Assembly (NCBI GenBank): GCA_020851995.1
Contig: JADZBO010000116.1
Span: 1-64,000 of the forward strand
DNA from: Burkholderiaceae bacterium
GTDB taxonomy: Bacteria > Pseudomonadota > Gammaproteobacteria > Burkholderiales > Burkholderiaceae_B
Length of the DNA: 64,000 nt
Reading direction: 5' to 3'
The translations under genes were made by a program, and so were the position numbers. The notes under the pieces were generated by a model. That model did no database searches and was not told where the DNA came from. It was given only the letters and a program-made list of their open reading frames with translations. The first letter of the stretch is position 1. Every line of letters starts with the position of its first letter. Positions 53,608 to 63,424 of this stretch are shown here, one piece after another.

Positions 53608-53931
53608 ATGGCTGTAACTCTGACTGCACAGGCGGCCGACCACATCGGCAAGTACCTGGAAAAACGTGGAAGCGGCGTCGGGCTCAGGCTCGGCGTGCGC
53701 ACGACTGGTTGCTCGGGGATGGCGTACAAACTGGAGTATGTCGATAGCCCCGACGGTGACGACAAGGTGTTCGAGAGCTTTGGTGTCAAGGTGTTTGTCG
53801 ACCCCAAAAGTCTGTCTTACATCGACGGAACCGAGCTGGACTATGCTCGGGAGGGGCTCAACGAAGGATTCAAATTTCGCAACCCGAACGAAAAGGCGAC
53901 CTGCGGATGCGGTGAGTCTTTCACGGTCTGA
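53608..53931 (+). CDS. iscA: Fe-S cluster assembly protein IscA
   Basis: A-type carrier of 107 residues from the ATG at 53608. Conserved cysteines are in [15 protein letters not shown] and [11 protein letters not shown], in the usual CX(n)CXC pattern. Passes clusters or iron to target proteins. 4 bases after iscU; its stop overlaps the hscB ATG (TGATG). Confidence 0.97.
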   Translation: MAVTLTAQAADHIGKYLEKRGSGVGLRLGVRTTGCSGMAYKLEYVDSPDGDDKVFESFGVKVFVDPKSLSYIDGTELDYAREGLNEGFKFRNPNEKATCGCGESFTV

Positions 53932-54449
53932 TGTCCGTGGTTGACGCTGATCATTTCGCCTTGTTCAGCCTGCCCAGGCGCTACGCATTGGATCCCGACG
54001 CGCTGGATGCGGCGTGGAAGCGGGTCTGCCTGGCGGTCCACCCGGACCGCTTCGCGACCGCGAGTCCCGCCGAAAAGCGCGTTGCGATGCAATGGAGTTC
54101 TCGTGCCAACGAGGCCTATCGGGTTTTGCGAGATCCCCTGGCGCGTGCCCGTTACCTCTGCGAGCTGGCGGGCGTGGATCTGCAAACGGAAACCAACACG
54201 GCCATGCCGGCTGAGTTTCTGGTCCGCCAGATGCAGTGGCACGAGCGGCTGGATGAAGTGCAGGAACAGAGTGATGGTGCTGGCCTGGCCGCGCTCGCCG
54301 TTGAACTCGCGTCCGAGCGCGAGGCGTTGATCGCGAATTTGGGCCGCCTGCTGGATCAGGGCGATTACACTAGTGCCGCCGCGCAGGTGCGCGAATGGAT
54401 GTTTCTGGACCGGATCGCCGCTCAGGCGCGCGCCGCCGATCCGGCCTGA
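53931..54449 (+). CDS. hscB: Fe-S co-chaperone HscB
   Basis: J-domain protein, 172 residues, which brings IscU to HscA. The J-domain HPD is in LAVHPDRFATASPAEKR, and NEAYRVLRDPLARARYLCEL follows, with the C-terminal IscU-binding helices (MPAEFLVRQMQWHERLDEVQ). 41 bases before hscA. Confidence 0.96.
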   Translation: MSVVDADHFALFSLPRRYALDPDALDAAWKRVCLAVHPDRFATASPAEKRVAMQWSSRANEAYRVLRDPLARARYLCELAGVDLQTETNTAMPAEFLVRQMQWHERLDEVQEQSDGAGLAALAVELASEREALIANLGRLLDQGDYTSAAAQVREWMFLDRIAAQARAADPA

Positions 54450-54490
54450 TGGCCTCTGGGCGCAGATTGCGCGATTGACGAACTGCTTTT

Positions 54491-56350
54491 ATGGCTTTAC
54501 TGCAAATTTCCGAACCTGGTCAGTCACCGGCGCCTCACCAGCGCAGGCTTGCCGTCGGCATTGACCTCGGCACGACGCACTCTCTGGTGGCCGCTGTGCG
54601 CAGCAGCGTCGCCGAAGTCCTGACCGACGAGCAAGGCTTCGGGCTGATCCCTTCGGCGGTCTACATGGCCAAGGACGGCGTGGCCGAAGTCGGACGTGCT
54701 GCGCTGGTTCACCTGGCTGACCATCCTCTTGATACTCTGCTGTCCACCAAGCGTTTGATGGGCCGGTCGTTCCCGGAGGCACTCGCGTCCGGCATGCCAT
54801 ATCACTTCGCAGCCGACGGACAGTCGGTCCGGATCGAAACCCAGGGCGGCTCGCTTTCCGTCATTGATGTGTCCGCCCGGATTCTGGCGCGGCTCAAGTC
54901 ACTGGCAGAGGGAATCCTGGGCGACTCGCTGGTAGGCGCTGTCATCACGGTGCCAGCTTATTTTGACGATGCACAGCGGCAGGCGACGCGTGATGCGGCC
55001 CGGCTTGCCGGTATCAGCGTTCTGCGTCTGCTCAACGAGCCGACCGCTGCGGCGATCGCCTACGGACTTGATCATGGTTCCGAAGGAATGTATGCCGTCT
55101 ATGATCTGGGCGGTGGTACCTTCGATATTTCGGTCTTGCGCCTGACCCGTGGCGTATTCGAGGTCGTTTCGACTGGCGGGGACACTGCGCTGGGCGGCGA
55201 CGATTTTGATGCGCTGATCGTGGACCATTTCTGCTCGGAACACGCTCTGCGCAATCCCGGTCACGCGGATCGCAGGGCAATGCTCAGCGCGGCACGCCGG
55301 CTGCGCGAAGCGCTCACGGATGTCGACGTCACGGAAGTGACGGTCCGGCTCGCTGACCGCGATATTCCGATGTCGATGAGCCGCCAAACATTCGAAGCGA
55401 TTTCGACCGGCCTGGTCGACCGCACCCTGGCATGCGCCCGTAAGGCGCTTGCGGATGCCCGGCTTGACGTTGCGGACGTCAAGGGCGTCGTGATGGTGGG
55501 CGGTTCGACACGCATGCCGGTGATTCGCGAACGTGTCGAGGCGTTTTTCGGCACAAAACCGCTGATCGACAAAGATCCCGACCAGGTTGTTGCCCTCGGA
55601 GCGGCCCTGCAGGCCAATCTGCTCGCGGGCAATCGCAATCCGGGAGAAGACTGGCTGTTGCTCGATGTGACGCCGCTGACGCTCGGTCTTGAGACCATGG
55701 GCGGGTTGGTGGAGCACATCATCCCGCGCAACAGCACGATTCCGGTCGCCCGCGCGCAGGAGTTCACAACCTTCAAGGATGGCCAGACCGCTCTGGCCAT
55801 TCATGTGGTGCAGGGCGAACGCGATCTGGTTTCAGATTGCCGGTCTCTGGCCCGCTTTGAATTACGTGGCATTCCGCCCATGGTGGCCGGGGCAGCCCGT
55901 ATCCGCGTGACGTTTCAGGTGGATGCGGACGGTCTGCTGAGCGTGACTGCCCGCGAGCAAGGCTCGGGCGTCGAGGCTTCCGTGACTGTCAAACCGTCTT
56001 ACGGTCTGAGCGATGAGGACGTCGCACGCATGCTGGCCGAGGGCACCGCACAGGCCAGTCGCGACGCCCGTCGCCGCATGTTGCGTGAGCAGCAAGTCGA
56101 CGCGATGCAACTGATCGAGTCCGTCGAATCGGCGCTCGCCAGCGATGCTGATTTGCTTGGTGCGGCTGAACAAACCAGAATCGAACAGCAACTGGAGATC
56201 GCCCGTGAGGCTGCGCGCGGCGACGACGTCGATGCCGTGCGCAGAGCCATCAAAGGACTTTCCGGTGCAACTGACGATTTCGCCGCCCGCCGCATGGACC
56301 GGAGCATTCGTGCTGCCCTGACGGGTAAATCGCTCAATGACGTCGGCTAG
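54491..56350 (+). CDS. hscA: Fe-S assembly chaperone HscA
   Basis: Hsp70-family ATPase dedicated to Fe-S cluster transfer, 619 residues. ATPase domain has [31 protein letters not shown] text ([13 protein letters not shown]), [15 protein letters not shown] and [11 protein letters not shown]; the substrate domain and lid follow ([20 protein letters not shown]). The C-terminus lacks the EEVD-type tail, as expected for bacterial Hsc proteins. fdx follows after 69 bases. Confidence 0.97.
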   Translation: MALLQISEPGQSPAPHQRRLAVGIDLGTTHSLVAAVRSSVAEVLTDEQGFGLIPSAVYMAKDGVAEVGRAALVHLADHPLDTLLSTKRLMGRSFPEALASGMPYHFAADGQSVRIETQGGSLSVIDVSARILARLKSLAEGILGDSLVGAVITVPAYFDDAQRQATRDAARLAGISVLRLLNEPTAAAIAYGLDHGSEGMYAVYDLGGGTFDISVLRLTRGVFEVVSTGGDTALGGDDFDALIVDHFCSEHALRNPGHADRRAMLSAARRLREALTDVDVTEVTVRLADRDIPMSMSRQTFEAISTGLVDRTLACARKALADARLDVADVKGVVMVGGSTRMPVIRERVEAFFGTKPLIDKDPDQVVALGAALQANLLAGNRNPGEDWLLLDVTPLTLGLETMGGLVEHIIPRNSTIPVARAQEFTTFKDGQTALAIHVVQGERDLVSDCRSLARFELRGIPPMVAGAARIRVTFQVDADGLLSVTAREQGSGVEASVTVKPSYGLSDEDVARMLAEGTAQASRDARRRMLREQQVDAMQLIESVESALASDADLLGAAEQTRIEQQLEIAREAARGDDVDAVRRAIKGLSGATDDFAARRMDRSIRAALTGKSLNDVG

Positions 56351-56419
56351 AGCAGTGTCGAACACGACACCAGGTACCACTGGCATTGAGATTTCCTGAA
56401 TTCCTGTTAACACCCAGAC

Positions 56420-56761
56420 ATGCCAAAAATCACCGTACTGCCTCATCCTGATGTATGCCCGGAAGGTGCCGTAATCGACGATGCGCCAGCCGGCGTATCG
56501 ATCTGCCGCATATTGCTTGATCATGACGTTGAAATCGAGCATGCCTGCGAGCTTTCCTGCGCCTGCACCACCTGCCATGTGATTGTGCGCGAAGGGTTCG
56601 CCTCGCTTGATCCGGCGACCGACTCCGAGGAGGATTTGCTTGACCGCGCCTGGGGCCTGGCTTCAACCTCCCGCTTGTCCTGTCAGGCCAAAGTCGCCTC
56701 GGCTGATCTGACCATCGAAATCCCGCGCTACACGATCAATCACGCAAAAGAAAGCCATTGA
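56420..56761 (+). CDS. fdx: ISC-system [2Fe-2S] ferredoxin
   Basis: Adrenodoxin-type ferredoxin, 113 residues, supplying electrons to cluster assembly. The four cluster ligands are in HACELSCACTTCHVIV and SRLSCQAKV. Ends the isc operon; iscX, often the last gene in gammaproteobacteria, is not found in the next 190 bases. Confidence 0.97.
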   Translation: MPKITVLPHPDVCPEGAVIDDAPAGVSICRILLDHDVEIEHACELSCACTTCHVIVREGFASLDPATDSEEDLLDRAWGLASTSRLSCQAKVASADLTIEIPRYTINHAKESH

Positions 56762-56953
56762 CCCGTTTTCAGGCCCCGCCCTCAACTGTGCGGGTGCCCT
56801 GAGTTTTGCGGGGAAATTGAGCGACTGGCATTGCGCGGGTGCGTAGCGGAATACCTGCGAAGTTCATTAAACTGATGTCAGGGCGATCTCGCCGGATGCG
56901 CAACAACGGGTTGTGCGGGCATTGATCGCGACTCAAGACCGCGAGGCATTCCG

Positions 56954-57727
56954 ATGGCACGATTTTCCGCAAATCTTGGCTTTCTCTGGGGTGATTTGCC
57001 CTTGCTTGAGCGCATCGACCGAGCCGCTGCGGCCGGATTCGCAGCAGTCGAACTGCACTGGCCTTATGACACCCCCGCGCATGCGGTCAAGGATGGGTGC
57101 GCACGTCATGGCCTGACGTTGCTGGGCATTAACACCCCTCTGGGCAACACCAGTATCGGTGAATCGGGACTTGCGGCGCTTCCCGGGCGGGAAGCGGAGT
57201 TCCGCAGCACGTTCAACTCGACACTGCAATGGTGCCTGCAGAGTGGCGCCTCAGCGATCCACGTCATGCCTGGCGTGATTCATGCCTCGGAGCGCGATGC
57301 GGCCAGGGACACGCTCGTGCGCAACCTGCAATATGCGGCGGATCAGATGGCGCCGCACGGCCTGACCGTGCTGCTCGAGGCGATCAACCATCGCGATAAG
57401 CCCGGTTACTTTTATGCGCGCCAGTCCGAATCGAACGCGATCCGTGAGGCGACTGGCCGCGACAATGTGAAACTGATGTTCGACGTCTATCACGTCGGCG
57501 TTGCAGAAGGCGACATTCTGACCAAGCTTGCGGAATATTTTCCGCACATCGGGCACATCCAGATCGCCGCGGTGCCGAGCCGGGCGGAGCCTGACGAAGG
57601 TGAAGTGCGCTACGAGGCTGTCATCAGGGAAATCGATCGGCTTGGCTATGCTGGCTGGATTGGGTGCGAGTACAAACCCAGGGCAGCGGTCGAAGCGGGA
57701 TTGAAATGGATGCAGGCTTATAGGTAA
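56954..57727 (+). CDS. hyi: Hydroxypyruvate isomerase family TIM-barrel protein
   Basis: A 257-residue sugar-phosphate isomerase-like TIM barrel of the Hyi/OtnI group. It begins ARFSANLGFLWGDLPLLERI and has the metal-binding acidic/His residues in VLLEAINHRDKPGYF, MFDVYHVGVAEGD, HIGHIQIAAVPSRAEPDEGE and WIGCEYKPR. Members interconvert hydroxypyruvate and tartronate semialdehyde, or act on 2-oxo-tetronate; the substrate is not fixed here. No glyoxylate-pathway gene adjoins it, and it may be an independent unit between the isc operon and lysS. Confidence 0.82.
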   Translation: MARFSANLGFLWGDLPLLERIDRAAAAGFAAVELHWPYDTPAHAVKDGCARHGLTLLGINTPLGNTSIGESGLAALPGREAEFRSTFNSTLQWCLQSGASAIHVMPGVIHASERDAARDTLVRNLQYAADQMAPHGLTVLLEAINHRDKPGYFYARQSESNAIREATGRDNVKLMFDVYHVGVAEGDILTKLAEYFPHIGHIQIAAVPSRAEPDEGEVRYEAVIREIDRLGYAGWIGCEYKPRAAVEAGLKWMQAYR

Positions 57728-57731
57728 CAGA

Positions 57732-57775
57732 GGCGGCTGCAAGCTTACCGGTGGGCGGATGCAGCCTTACCGGTA
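57732..57775. repeat. Two 22-bp tandem repeats between hyi and lysS
   Basis: Units 57732-57753 and 57754-57775, identical at 18 of 22 positions, both with CTTACCGGT. They lie just after the hyi stop, in the gap to the convergent lysS. Confidence 0.75.
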
Positions 57776-57875
57776 GGTGCAACAGCGTTGCATCAAGGAC
57801 ACTGCGCTTTGAGCCGACAGCCAACCCGCTGCCTTATGGGTCGGCGGGTTTGGCGTGGGCGAGGTCAGTGTCGGC

Positions 57876-59390
57876 TCAATCTTCCTTGCGCAGGTGCGGG
57901 AACAAAATGACATCGCGGATGCTCGGGCTATCCGTGATCAGCATGACCAGACGATCGATGCCGATTCCACATCCGCCAGTCGGTGGCAGTCCGTATTCAA
58001 GTGCGCGGATGTAATCGGCGTCGTAGTACATCGCCTCTTCGTCGCCGGCATCCTTGGCCTTGACTTGTGCGGCGAAACGGGCCGCCTGGTCTTCGGGGTC
58101 GTTAAGCTCGGAAAAGCCGTTGGCAATCTCGCGGCCCGTAATGAACAGTTCAAAGCGCTCCGTGATGCCGGGCCGGGAATCCGATTCGCGCGCCAGGGGC
58201 GAAACCTCAACCGGGTAATCAATGATGAAGGTCGGGTGCCAGAGTTTTGATTCCGCCGTTTCTTCAAACAGGGCAAGCTGCAGGGCACCCAGCCCGGCGT
58301 TCACCAGGTTAGGGGCATTGATGTCACCGCCGTGGCGCCGGACCTCGCCTCGGACAAACTCCACATCGTTGAGCTGATCTTCGGTGTACTGCGGTACATG
58401 GCGCAAAATGGCCTGAACGATCGTCAGGCGATCAAACGGTTGTGACAAGTCGAGCTCGCGCCCCTGATAGGCAAGGCAGGCGGTGCCCGCTGCACGTTCG
58501 GCCGTCCGGCGGATCAGTGACTCGGTGAAGTCCATCAGCCAGCGGTAATCAGCATAGGCGGCATAGAACTCCATCATGGTGAATTCGGGATTGTGGCGCG
58601 GACTGACCCCTTCGTTACGGAAATTCCGGTTGATTTCGAAGACCCGGTCAAAGCCGCCGACAATGAGTCGCTTGAGGTAGAGCTCCGGCGCAATGCGCAG
58701 GAACATTTCCATATCGAGCGCGTTGTGGTGCGTCTTGAACGGCTTTGCGGCAGCGCCACCCGGGATGGGGTGCAGCATCGGCGTTTCGACTTCCAGAAAA
58801 CCGGCTTCGGTCATCGTGTCGCGGATCGCCGTGACGGCTTTGCTGCGCGCCATGAAAGTGCGGCGGGTTTGCTCCGTCATGATGAGGTCGACGTAGCGCT
58901 GACGATAGCGCAGCTCCTGGTCGGCAATGCCATGAAACTTGTCGGGCAGGGGGCGCAGCGATTTGGTCAGCATGCGTGCGCTTGAGGCATGCACGGACAA
59001 TTCGCCCTTGTTCGTTTTGAACACGGTACCCGTCACGGCAATGATGTCGCCGATATCCCACTGCTTGAATGCCGCGTAGTGCTCTTCGCCAAGCGATCCG
59101 CGATCCAGGTAGATCTGAATACGTCCGCTGCCGTCCTGTAACGTGGCAAAGCTTGCCTTGCCCATCACGCGCTTGAGCATCATCCGGCCAGCAACCGAGG
59201 CCGGGTGAGCGGCGGCGGCAAGTGACTCCTGATCCTGGTCGTCGTAGGCGTCATGAAGCGCCTGTGCGCGGTTCGCCGGCACGAAATCATTGGGAAAGGC
59301 CACGCCCTGCGTGCGCAATGCGGCGAGTTTGGCGCGCCGCTCGGCAATCAGTCGGTTCTCGTCGTCTTGGGTGATTTGTGGCTCAGTCAT
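57876..59390 (-). CDS. lysS: Lysyl-tRNA synthetase (class II)
   Basis: Class II lysyl-tRNA synthetase, 504 residues. OB-fold anticodon-binding domain at the N-terminus ([20 protein letters not shown]), class II motif 1 in [21 protein letters not shown], motif 2 in [20 protein letters not shown] and motif 3 in [16 protein letters not shown]. Last gene of the RpfE-like-recJ-prfB-lysS run; 106 bases after prfB. Confidence 0.98.
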   Translation of the reverse strand: MTEPQITQDDENRLIAERRAKLAALRTQGVAFPNDFVPANRAQALHDAYDDQDQESLAAAAHPASVAGRMMLKRVMGKASFATLQDGSGRIQIYLDRGSLGEEHYAAFKQWDIGDIIAVTGTVFKTNKGELSVHASSARMLTKSLRPLPDKFHGIADQELRYRQRYVDLIMTEQTRRTFMARSKAVTAIRDTMTEAGFLEVETPMLHPIPGGAAAKPFKTHHNALDMEMFLRIAPELYLKRLIVGGFDRVFEINRNFRNEGVSPRHNPEFTMMEFYAAYADYRWLMDFTESLIRRTAERAAGTACLAYQGRELDLSQPFDRLTIVQAILRHVPQYTEDQLNDVEFVRGEVRRHGGDINAPNLVNAGLGALQLALFEETAESKLWHPTFIIDYPVEVSPLARESDSRPGITERFELFITGREIANGFSELNDPEDQAARFAAQVKAKDAGDEEAMYYDADYIRALEYGLPPTGGCGIGIDRLVMLITDSPSIRDVILFPHLRKED

Positions 59391-59496
59391 GGTCAGGATG
59401 GATAGTGACGAAGGTTGTCAATTATTCTTTTAGTGACAGGGGTATTGGCAAGAGAGTGTGCGGAGCCGTTGCAAGCGGTCAGCACCCCCAATCTGG

Positions 59497-60601
59497 TCAA
59501 ACCGCCTGCTTGAGGCTCGCCTCGATGAAGGGGTCGAGATCCCCGTCCAGCACTTTCTGGGTGTTGGAAATTTCGACGTTGGTGCGCAAATCCTTGATGC
59601 GACTCTGGTCGAGCACGTACGAGCGAATCTGGTGACCCCAGCCAACGTCGGTCTTGGCGTCTTCCATTTTCTGTTGCTCCGCCATGCGATTGCGCATTTC
59701 GAGCTCAAACAGGCGGGATTTCAGCATTTGCATCGCTTCGGCGCGGTTGCGGTGCTGCGAGCGATCGTTCTGGCACTGCACGACGATATTGGTCGGCACG
59801 TGGGTGATCCGGACCGCGGAGTCGGTCTTGTTGATGTGCTGACCGCCGGCGCCGCTTGCCCGATAGGTATCGATGCGTAAATCCGCGGGGTTGACCTCGA
59901 TTTCGATCGAGTCGTCGACCTCCGGGTAGACAAAGACACTTGCGAATGATGTGTGCCGGCCGCCCGACGAATCGAAGGGGCTCTTGCGCACCAGACGATG
60001 TACACCCGTTTCGGTTCGAAGAAAACCAAAGGCGTACTCGCCTTCGATCTTGATCGTGGCCGACTTGATTCCGGCGACTTCACCGTCCGACTCTTCCAGC
60101 AACTCGGTCTTGAACCCCTTGCGCTCGCAGTATTTGAGGTACTGGCGCAGCAGCATGGATGCCCAGTCCTGGGCTTCGGTTCCGCCTGCACCTGCCTGAA
60201 TATCGAGGAAACAGTTCAGTGGATCGGCCGGATTGGAGAACATCCGCCGAAACTCCATGCCTTCAAGCGTCGCCTGGAATCCCGCGGCATCCTCTTCGAT
60301 GGCGATCAGCGTCTCGTCGTCGCTGTCGGCGGCTGCCAGCTCAAAGAGCTCACGGGCGTCGGCGATCGACGTCGCCAGCGCGCCTAACGTCATCACCACG
60401 TTTTCGATGGACTTCTTTTCGCGCCCGAGTTCCTGCGCGTGTTTCGGGTCGTTCCAGACCGCCGGGTCTTCTAGCTCGGCATTGACAACGTGCAGCCGTT
60501 CCGCTTTGACATCGTAGTCAAAGATACCCCCGAAGAGCCAATTCGCGCGCGGCGTAATCGGCGAGACGGGATGCAATCTGGTTCTGGCGTTCGGCTTCCA
60601 T
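59497..60601 (-). CDS. prfB: Peptide chain release factor 2, with programmed +1 frameshift
   Basis: RF2, recognising UGA and UAA stops. The frame starts at ATG 60601 ([16 protein letters not shown]...), reaches an in-frame TGA at codon 28 (60520-60518), and continues in the +1 frame at GAC. The shift site is CTT-TGA-C preceded by the Shine-Dalgarno-like CGGGGG, the classical RF2 arrangement that lets low RF2 levels cause the shift. Product 367 residues: 27 before and 340 after. The later motifs SPF ([11 protein letters not shown]) and GGQ ([12 protein letters not shown]) are intact. An in-frame ATG at 60616 could add five residues. Treat as one functional gene, not a pseudogene. Confidence 0.96.
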
Positions 60602-60694
60602 GGGGATTTTGCTCATTGAATTACAGGGTAACCGCGCATTTTAACCTCACGCGCGGCATGACCTGCGGTTCAGGCAGGATGTGGCCGATTGGCG

Positions 60695-62404
60695 TTATGC
60701 CGGATCCGCGTGTTCGACGACCAACTGAACGCCGACGACCCCGTTCCAGACGTTTTGCTCGAGGCGGTAGACCAGCCTGACGCGCTCAGTGACCGACTGC
60801 GCGTGCCCGAACCAGATTGCGTCAAAGCGCTGGTGACCCCGTTCGACCGAAAGTTTCAGATGGCGCTCGCCCACCAGACGCTGCTGACGCACCACGAACT
60901 CGTCGACAAAGAGAGGGGCCGCGAAGCCCGCTCCCCAGACCTGCTGTTGCAGCAAACCGGCGACTTCGGCATTGGCCCAGCCGGATTCGAGCGAGCCGTC
61001 TGTTTCGATCACGGGCTCAAAGCGCTTGCGGCCTGTCAGTTCGATCACAGCGGCGTCGAATGCCGGCGCAAAGGCATCGAAGTCTTCGCGACCCAGCGTC
61101 AGGCCGGCTGCCATGGCGTGACCGCCGAACTTGCGAATCAGGCCCGGGTAGCGCTTGGATACCAGGTCGAGTGCATCGCGCAGGTGGACATCCGGAATGG
61201 ATCGGCCAGATCCGCGCAATTCGTCCTCGCCCGCAGGTGCAAAGGCAATCGCCGGACGGAAGAACTTCTCCTTCAGACGCGATGCCACCAGGCCGACGAC
61301 ACCCTGATGCCAATCGTCCCGGTAGACACAGACCGAAGCCCCCACGCCTGCGTCGCCGAGGTCTGCCGTGGCATCCAGCGCCTGCTCACGCATCACGCCT
61401 TCGATCTGACGTCTATCACGGTTGATGTTGTCGAGTTCCCGTGCCAGCGTCAGAGCCACAGCCTCGTCGTCAGTCGTCAGGCACCGGATCCCCAGGCCCA
61501 TATCGGCCAGACGCCCGGCGGCATTGATCCGGGGGCCAAGGGCAAAACCGAGGTCAAAGGCGCTTGCGCTGCGGGGATCGCGGGCAGCCACCGCGAACAA
61601 CGCGCGCAACCCGGGCTGCATCAGCCCTCGGCGCATCCGCTCGAGGCCTCGCGTAACCAGCAAACGGTTGTTCGGATCGAGCCGTACGACATCGGCAACG
61701 GTCCCCAGCGCAACCAGATCGGCCAGCGCATCCAGTCGCGGCCCGCCATCGGGGGGGAATACGCCACGCCGCCGCAACTCTGCGCGCAATGCCAGCATCA
61801 GATAGAAAATCACGCCTACGCCCGCCAGATTTTTGGACGCAAAATCGCAGCCTGGCTGATTCGGGTTGACGATCGCCAGCGCCTCAGGCAGGGTGTCGCC
61901 GGGCAGGTGGTGATCGGTGACGATCACGCCGATTCCGTGCGTTTTGGCGTGCGCAACGCCTTCCACGCTGGCGATGCCGTTGTCGACCGTGATCAGCAGA
62001 TCCGGCTTGCCGCCCGCGTGCTGACAGGCCAGGTCGACCACGGCGGGCGACAACCCGTAGCCGGTTTCGAAGCGGTTCGGCACCAGGAAGTCCACCCGGG
62101 CACCCATCGCGCCCAGAGCGCGCAGGCCAACGGCGCACGCCGTGGCACCATCGCAGTCGTAGTCGGCGATGATCAGCAACCGCTTGCCGTCGCGGATGGC
62201 ATCAGCCAGCAGGCGCGCCGCATATTCGGACTGCGTAAGGCCATCCGGGGGCAGCATGGCCGGCCAACCCAGCCGCACATCCTCGGCGCGGTTGACGCCG
62301 CGTGCCGCCCATAAACGCGAGAGCAACGGATGGTAGCCGCTCGCCGCAAGCCGTTGCGCGGCGTGTTCGTCGGTCTTGCGGATCGTCAGTCGGGGAGATT
62401 CCAC
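60695..62404 (-). CDS. recJ: Single-stranded-DNA-specific exonuclease RecJ
   Basis: RecJ, 5'-3' single-strand DNA exonuclease of recombination and mismatch repair. 569 residues from a GTG at 62404; DHH-family motifs are in IADYDCDGATACAVG, VTVDNGIASVEG-like text and VIVTDHHLPGD, then DHHA1 signature GGHAMAAGLTLG near the C-terminus. The open frame continues to 62875 but its extra residues are not RecJ-like and overlap the neighbour. The start lies within the last 19 bases of the RpfE-like gene. The end of recJ is 93 bases before prfB. Confidence 0.95.
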   Translation of the reverse strand: MESPRLTIRKTDEHAAQRLAASGYHPLLSRLWAARGVNRAEDVRLGWPAMLPPDGLTQSEYAARLLADAIRDGKRLLIIADYDCDGATACAVGLRALGAMGARVDFLVPNRFETGYGLSPAVVDLACQHAGGKPDLLITVDNGIASVEGVAHAKTHGIGVIVTDHHLPGDTLPEALAIVNPNQPGCDFASKNLAGVGVIFYLMLALRAELRRRGVFPPDGGPRLDALADLVALGTVADVVRLDPNNRLLVTRGLERMRRGLMQPGLRALFAVAARDPRSASAFDLGFALGPRINAAGRLADMGLGIRCLTTDDEAVALTLARELDNINRDRRQIEGVMREQALDATADLGDAGVGASVCVYRDDWHQGVVGLVASRLKEKFFRPAIAFAPAGEDELRGSGRSIPDVHLRDALDLVSKRYPGLIRKFGGHAMAAGLTLGREDFDAFAPAFDAAVIELTGRKRFEPVIETDGSLESGWANAEVAGLLQQQVWGAGFAAPLFVDEFVVRQQRLVGERHLKLSVERGHQRFDAIWFGHAQSVTERVRLVYRLEQNVWNGVVGVQLVVEHADPA

Positions 62405-63306
62405 CAGGATTTCCAGGCATCGCGGCGACCGGGCAGCAAACGGCGCCATCCGAGGCCACGGGTTGTGTCGAGCTCTACAGCGCGTTCCTGTCCGAGCAGC
62501 GTGATTTGTGTTTGCGCAGGCAGTGCCTCCAGCGCCGACGACAGAGCCGGGAGCGCCGCGACCCAGTCGCCCCAGGCACCTTGCGCAAATGGCTGATGGA
62601 GTGCGTCGATGACCCGCCAGGGGGGCGCAGGCGGCGTGGGGCGCCAGCCTCTGGCGCCTCCATACAGCCACAGTCCGTTGACGGGCGGCAAACCACGCGC
62701 CTCGCGCGCAGCATTGACGGGGTGATCGTGCCAGGTCATCTGAATCTCGTTGGCCAGCCGCCGCCACGCGCGCAGGGCGTCGCCCGTTGGCCACCAGTCC
62801 GCGAGGGGTCGACCACTGACTGCCGCCGGACTGATGCTCGGGGGCGTGGCTTCCTGAGGCAACCAGATCCGCCATCGGGCCGGTTCCAGGGGCAGGGCGG
62901 AAAACCCGCTGCCCGTCCAGAGCTCAGCCACCGATTCGTAGAGGGCGTCGGACTCCTGGGCGTCTATTTGCAGCGAATCCGGATCCAAAAGCGTGGCGCC
63001 CTCGCGTCCGATGGCCACCGAACTGAGTTCGGCGATCCAGATGTGCTCCGAGGGATCGACGATCCGGGCGCGCAGCGGACCCAAGCCGCTGCCCAGGAGC
63101 GTACCCGGTTGCGCCAGATAGCCGAGCGCGCGCAGTTCGACGGCCTCCAGCGCTGTGCAGCCGGTATCGTCAATCGGCAAGGAGAGAACTTGGGCGCGCG
63201 CGCGCCGCAGGCATGCGAGCAGGGCGGGACAAGCCAGTTCGACTTGCGCGGCCAGTTCCTGCGCGATGCTTGCGGGTGGCAGTGAGCCCGGGATCAAAAT
63301 TCGCAT
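62386..63306 (-). CDS. RpfE-like conserved protein upstream of recJ
   Basis: A 306-residue soluble protein without a signal peptide. Recognisable family-like stretches are RILIPGSLPP at the start, GEPL-like FLDPDSLQIDAQE, and WHDHPVNAAREARGLPPVNG followed by LWLYGGARGW. I place it with RpfE, a conserved protein encoded next to recJ in the Xanthomonas rpf region and often called a regulatory protein, with no proven biochemical role. It is divergent from lolC across 118 bases, and its end overlaps the start of recJ by 19 bases, suggesting coupling. Confidence 0.6.
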   Translation of the reverse strand: MRILIPGSLPPASIAQELAAQVELACPALLACLRRARAQVLSLPIDDTGCTALEAVELRALGYLAQPGTLLGSGLGPLRARIVDPSEHIWIAELSSVAIGREGATLLDPDSLQIDAQESDALYESVAELWTGSGFSALPLEPARWRIWLPQEATPPSISPAAVSGRPLADWWPTGDALRAWRRLANEIQMTWHDHPVNAAREARGLPPVNGLWLYGGARGWRPTPPAPPWRVIDALHQPFAQGAWGDWVAALPALSSALEALPAQTQITLLGQERAVELDTTRGLGWRRLLPGRRDAWKSWWNLPD

Positions 63307-63412
63307 CGGCAGATTGTAGTGTGCCGCGGAATCAATGGCGGCGCGCAGCTTCCCCGGCAGTGGGGCGGCCGCGCCGGCCTCGGCAGAACCTTCCGCGTAC
63401 CGGACTTGATGC

Positions 63413-63418
63413 CATAAT
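63413..63418 (+). promoter_or_regulatory. Possible -10 box of lolC
   Basis: CATAAT ends 6 bases before the GTG start used for lolC, so transcription could begin at the start codon. The -35 is weak. Confidence 0.3.
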
Positions 63419-63424
63419 GTCGGG

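Noticed and set aside
56762..56953. iscX after fdx
   Set aside because: No open frame with IscX-like sequence is present in the 192 bases.
59497..60601. prfB as a frameshifted pseudogene
   Set aside because: The shift site is the well-known programmed RF2 site and both halves are intact.
60689..62314. 541-residue open frame opposite recJ
   Set aside because: Antisense shadow; recJ on the other strand carries all catalytic motifs.
62405..62875. N-terminal extension of RecJ by 157 residues
   Set aside because: The extension overlaps the RpfE-like gene and is rich in arginine and alanine without similarity to RecJ; the GTG at 62404 fits homologue starts.
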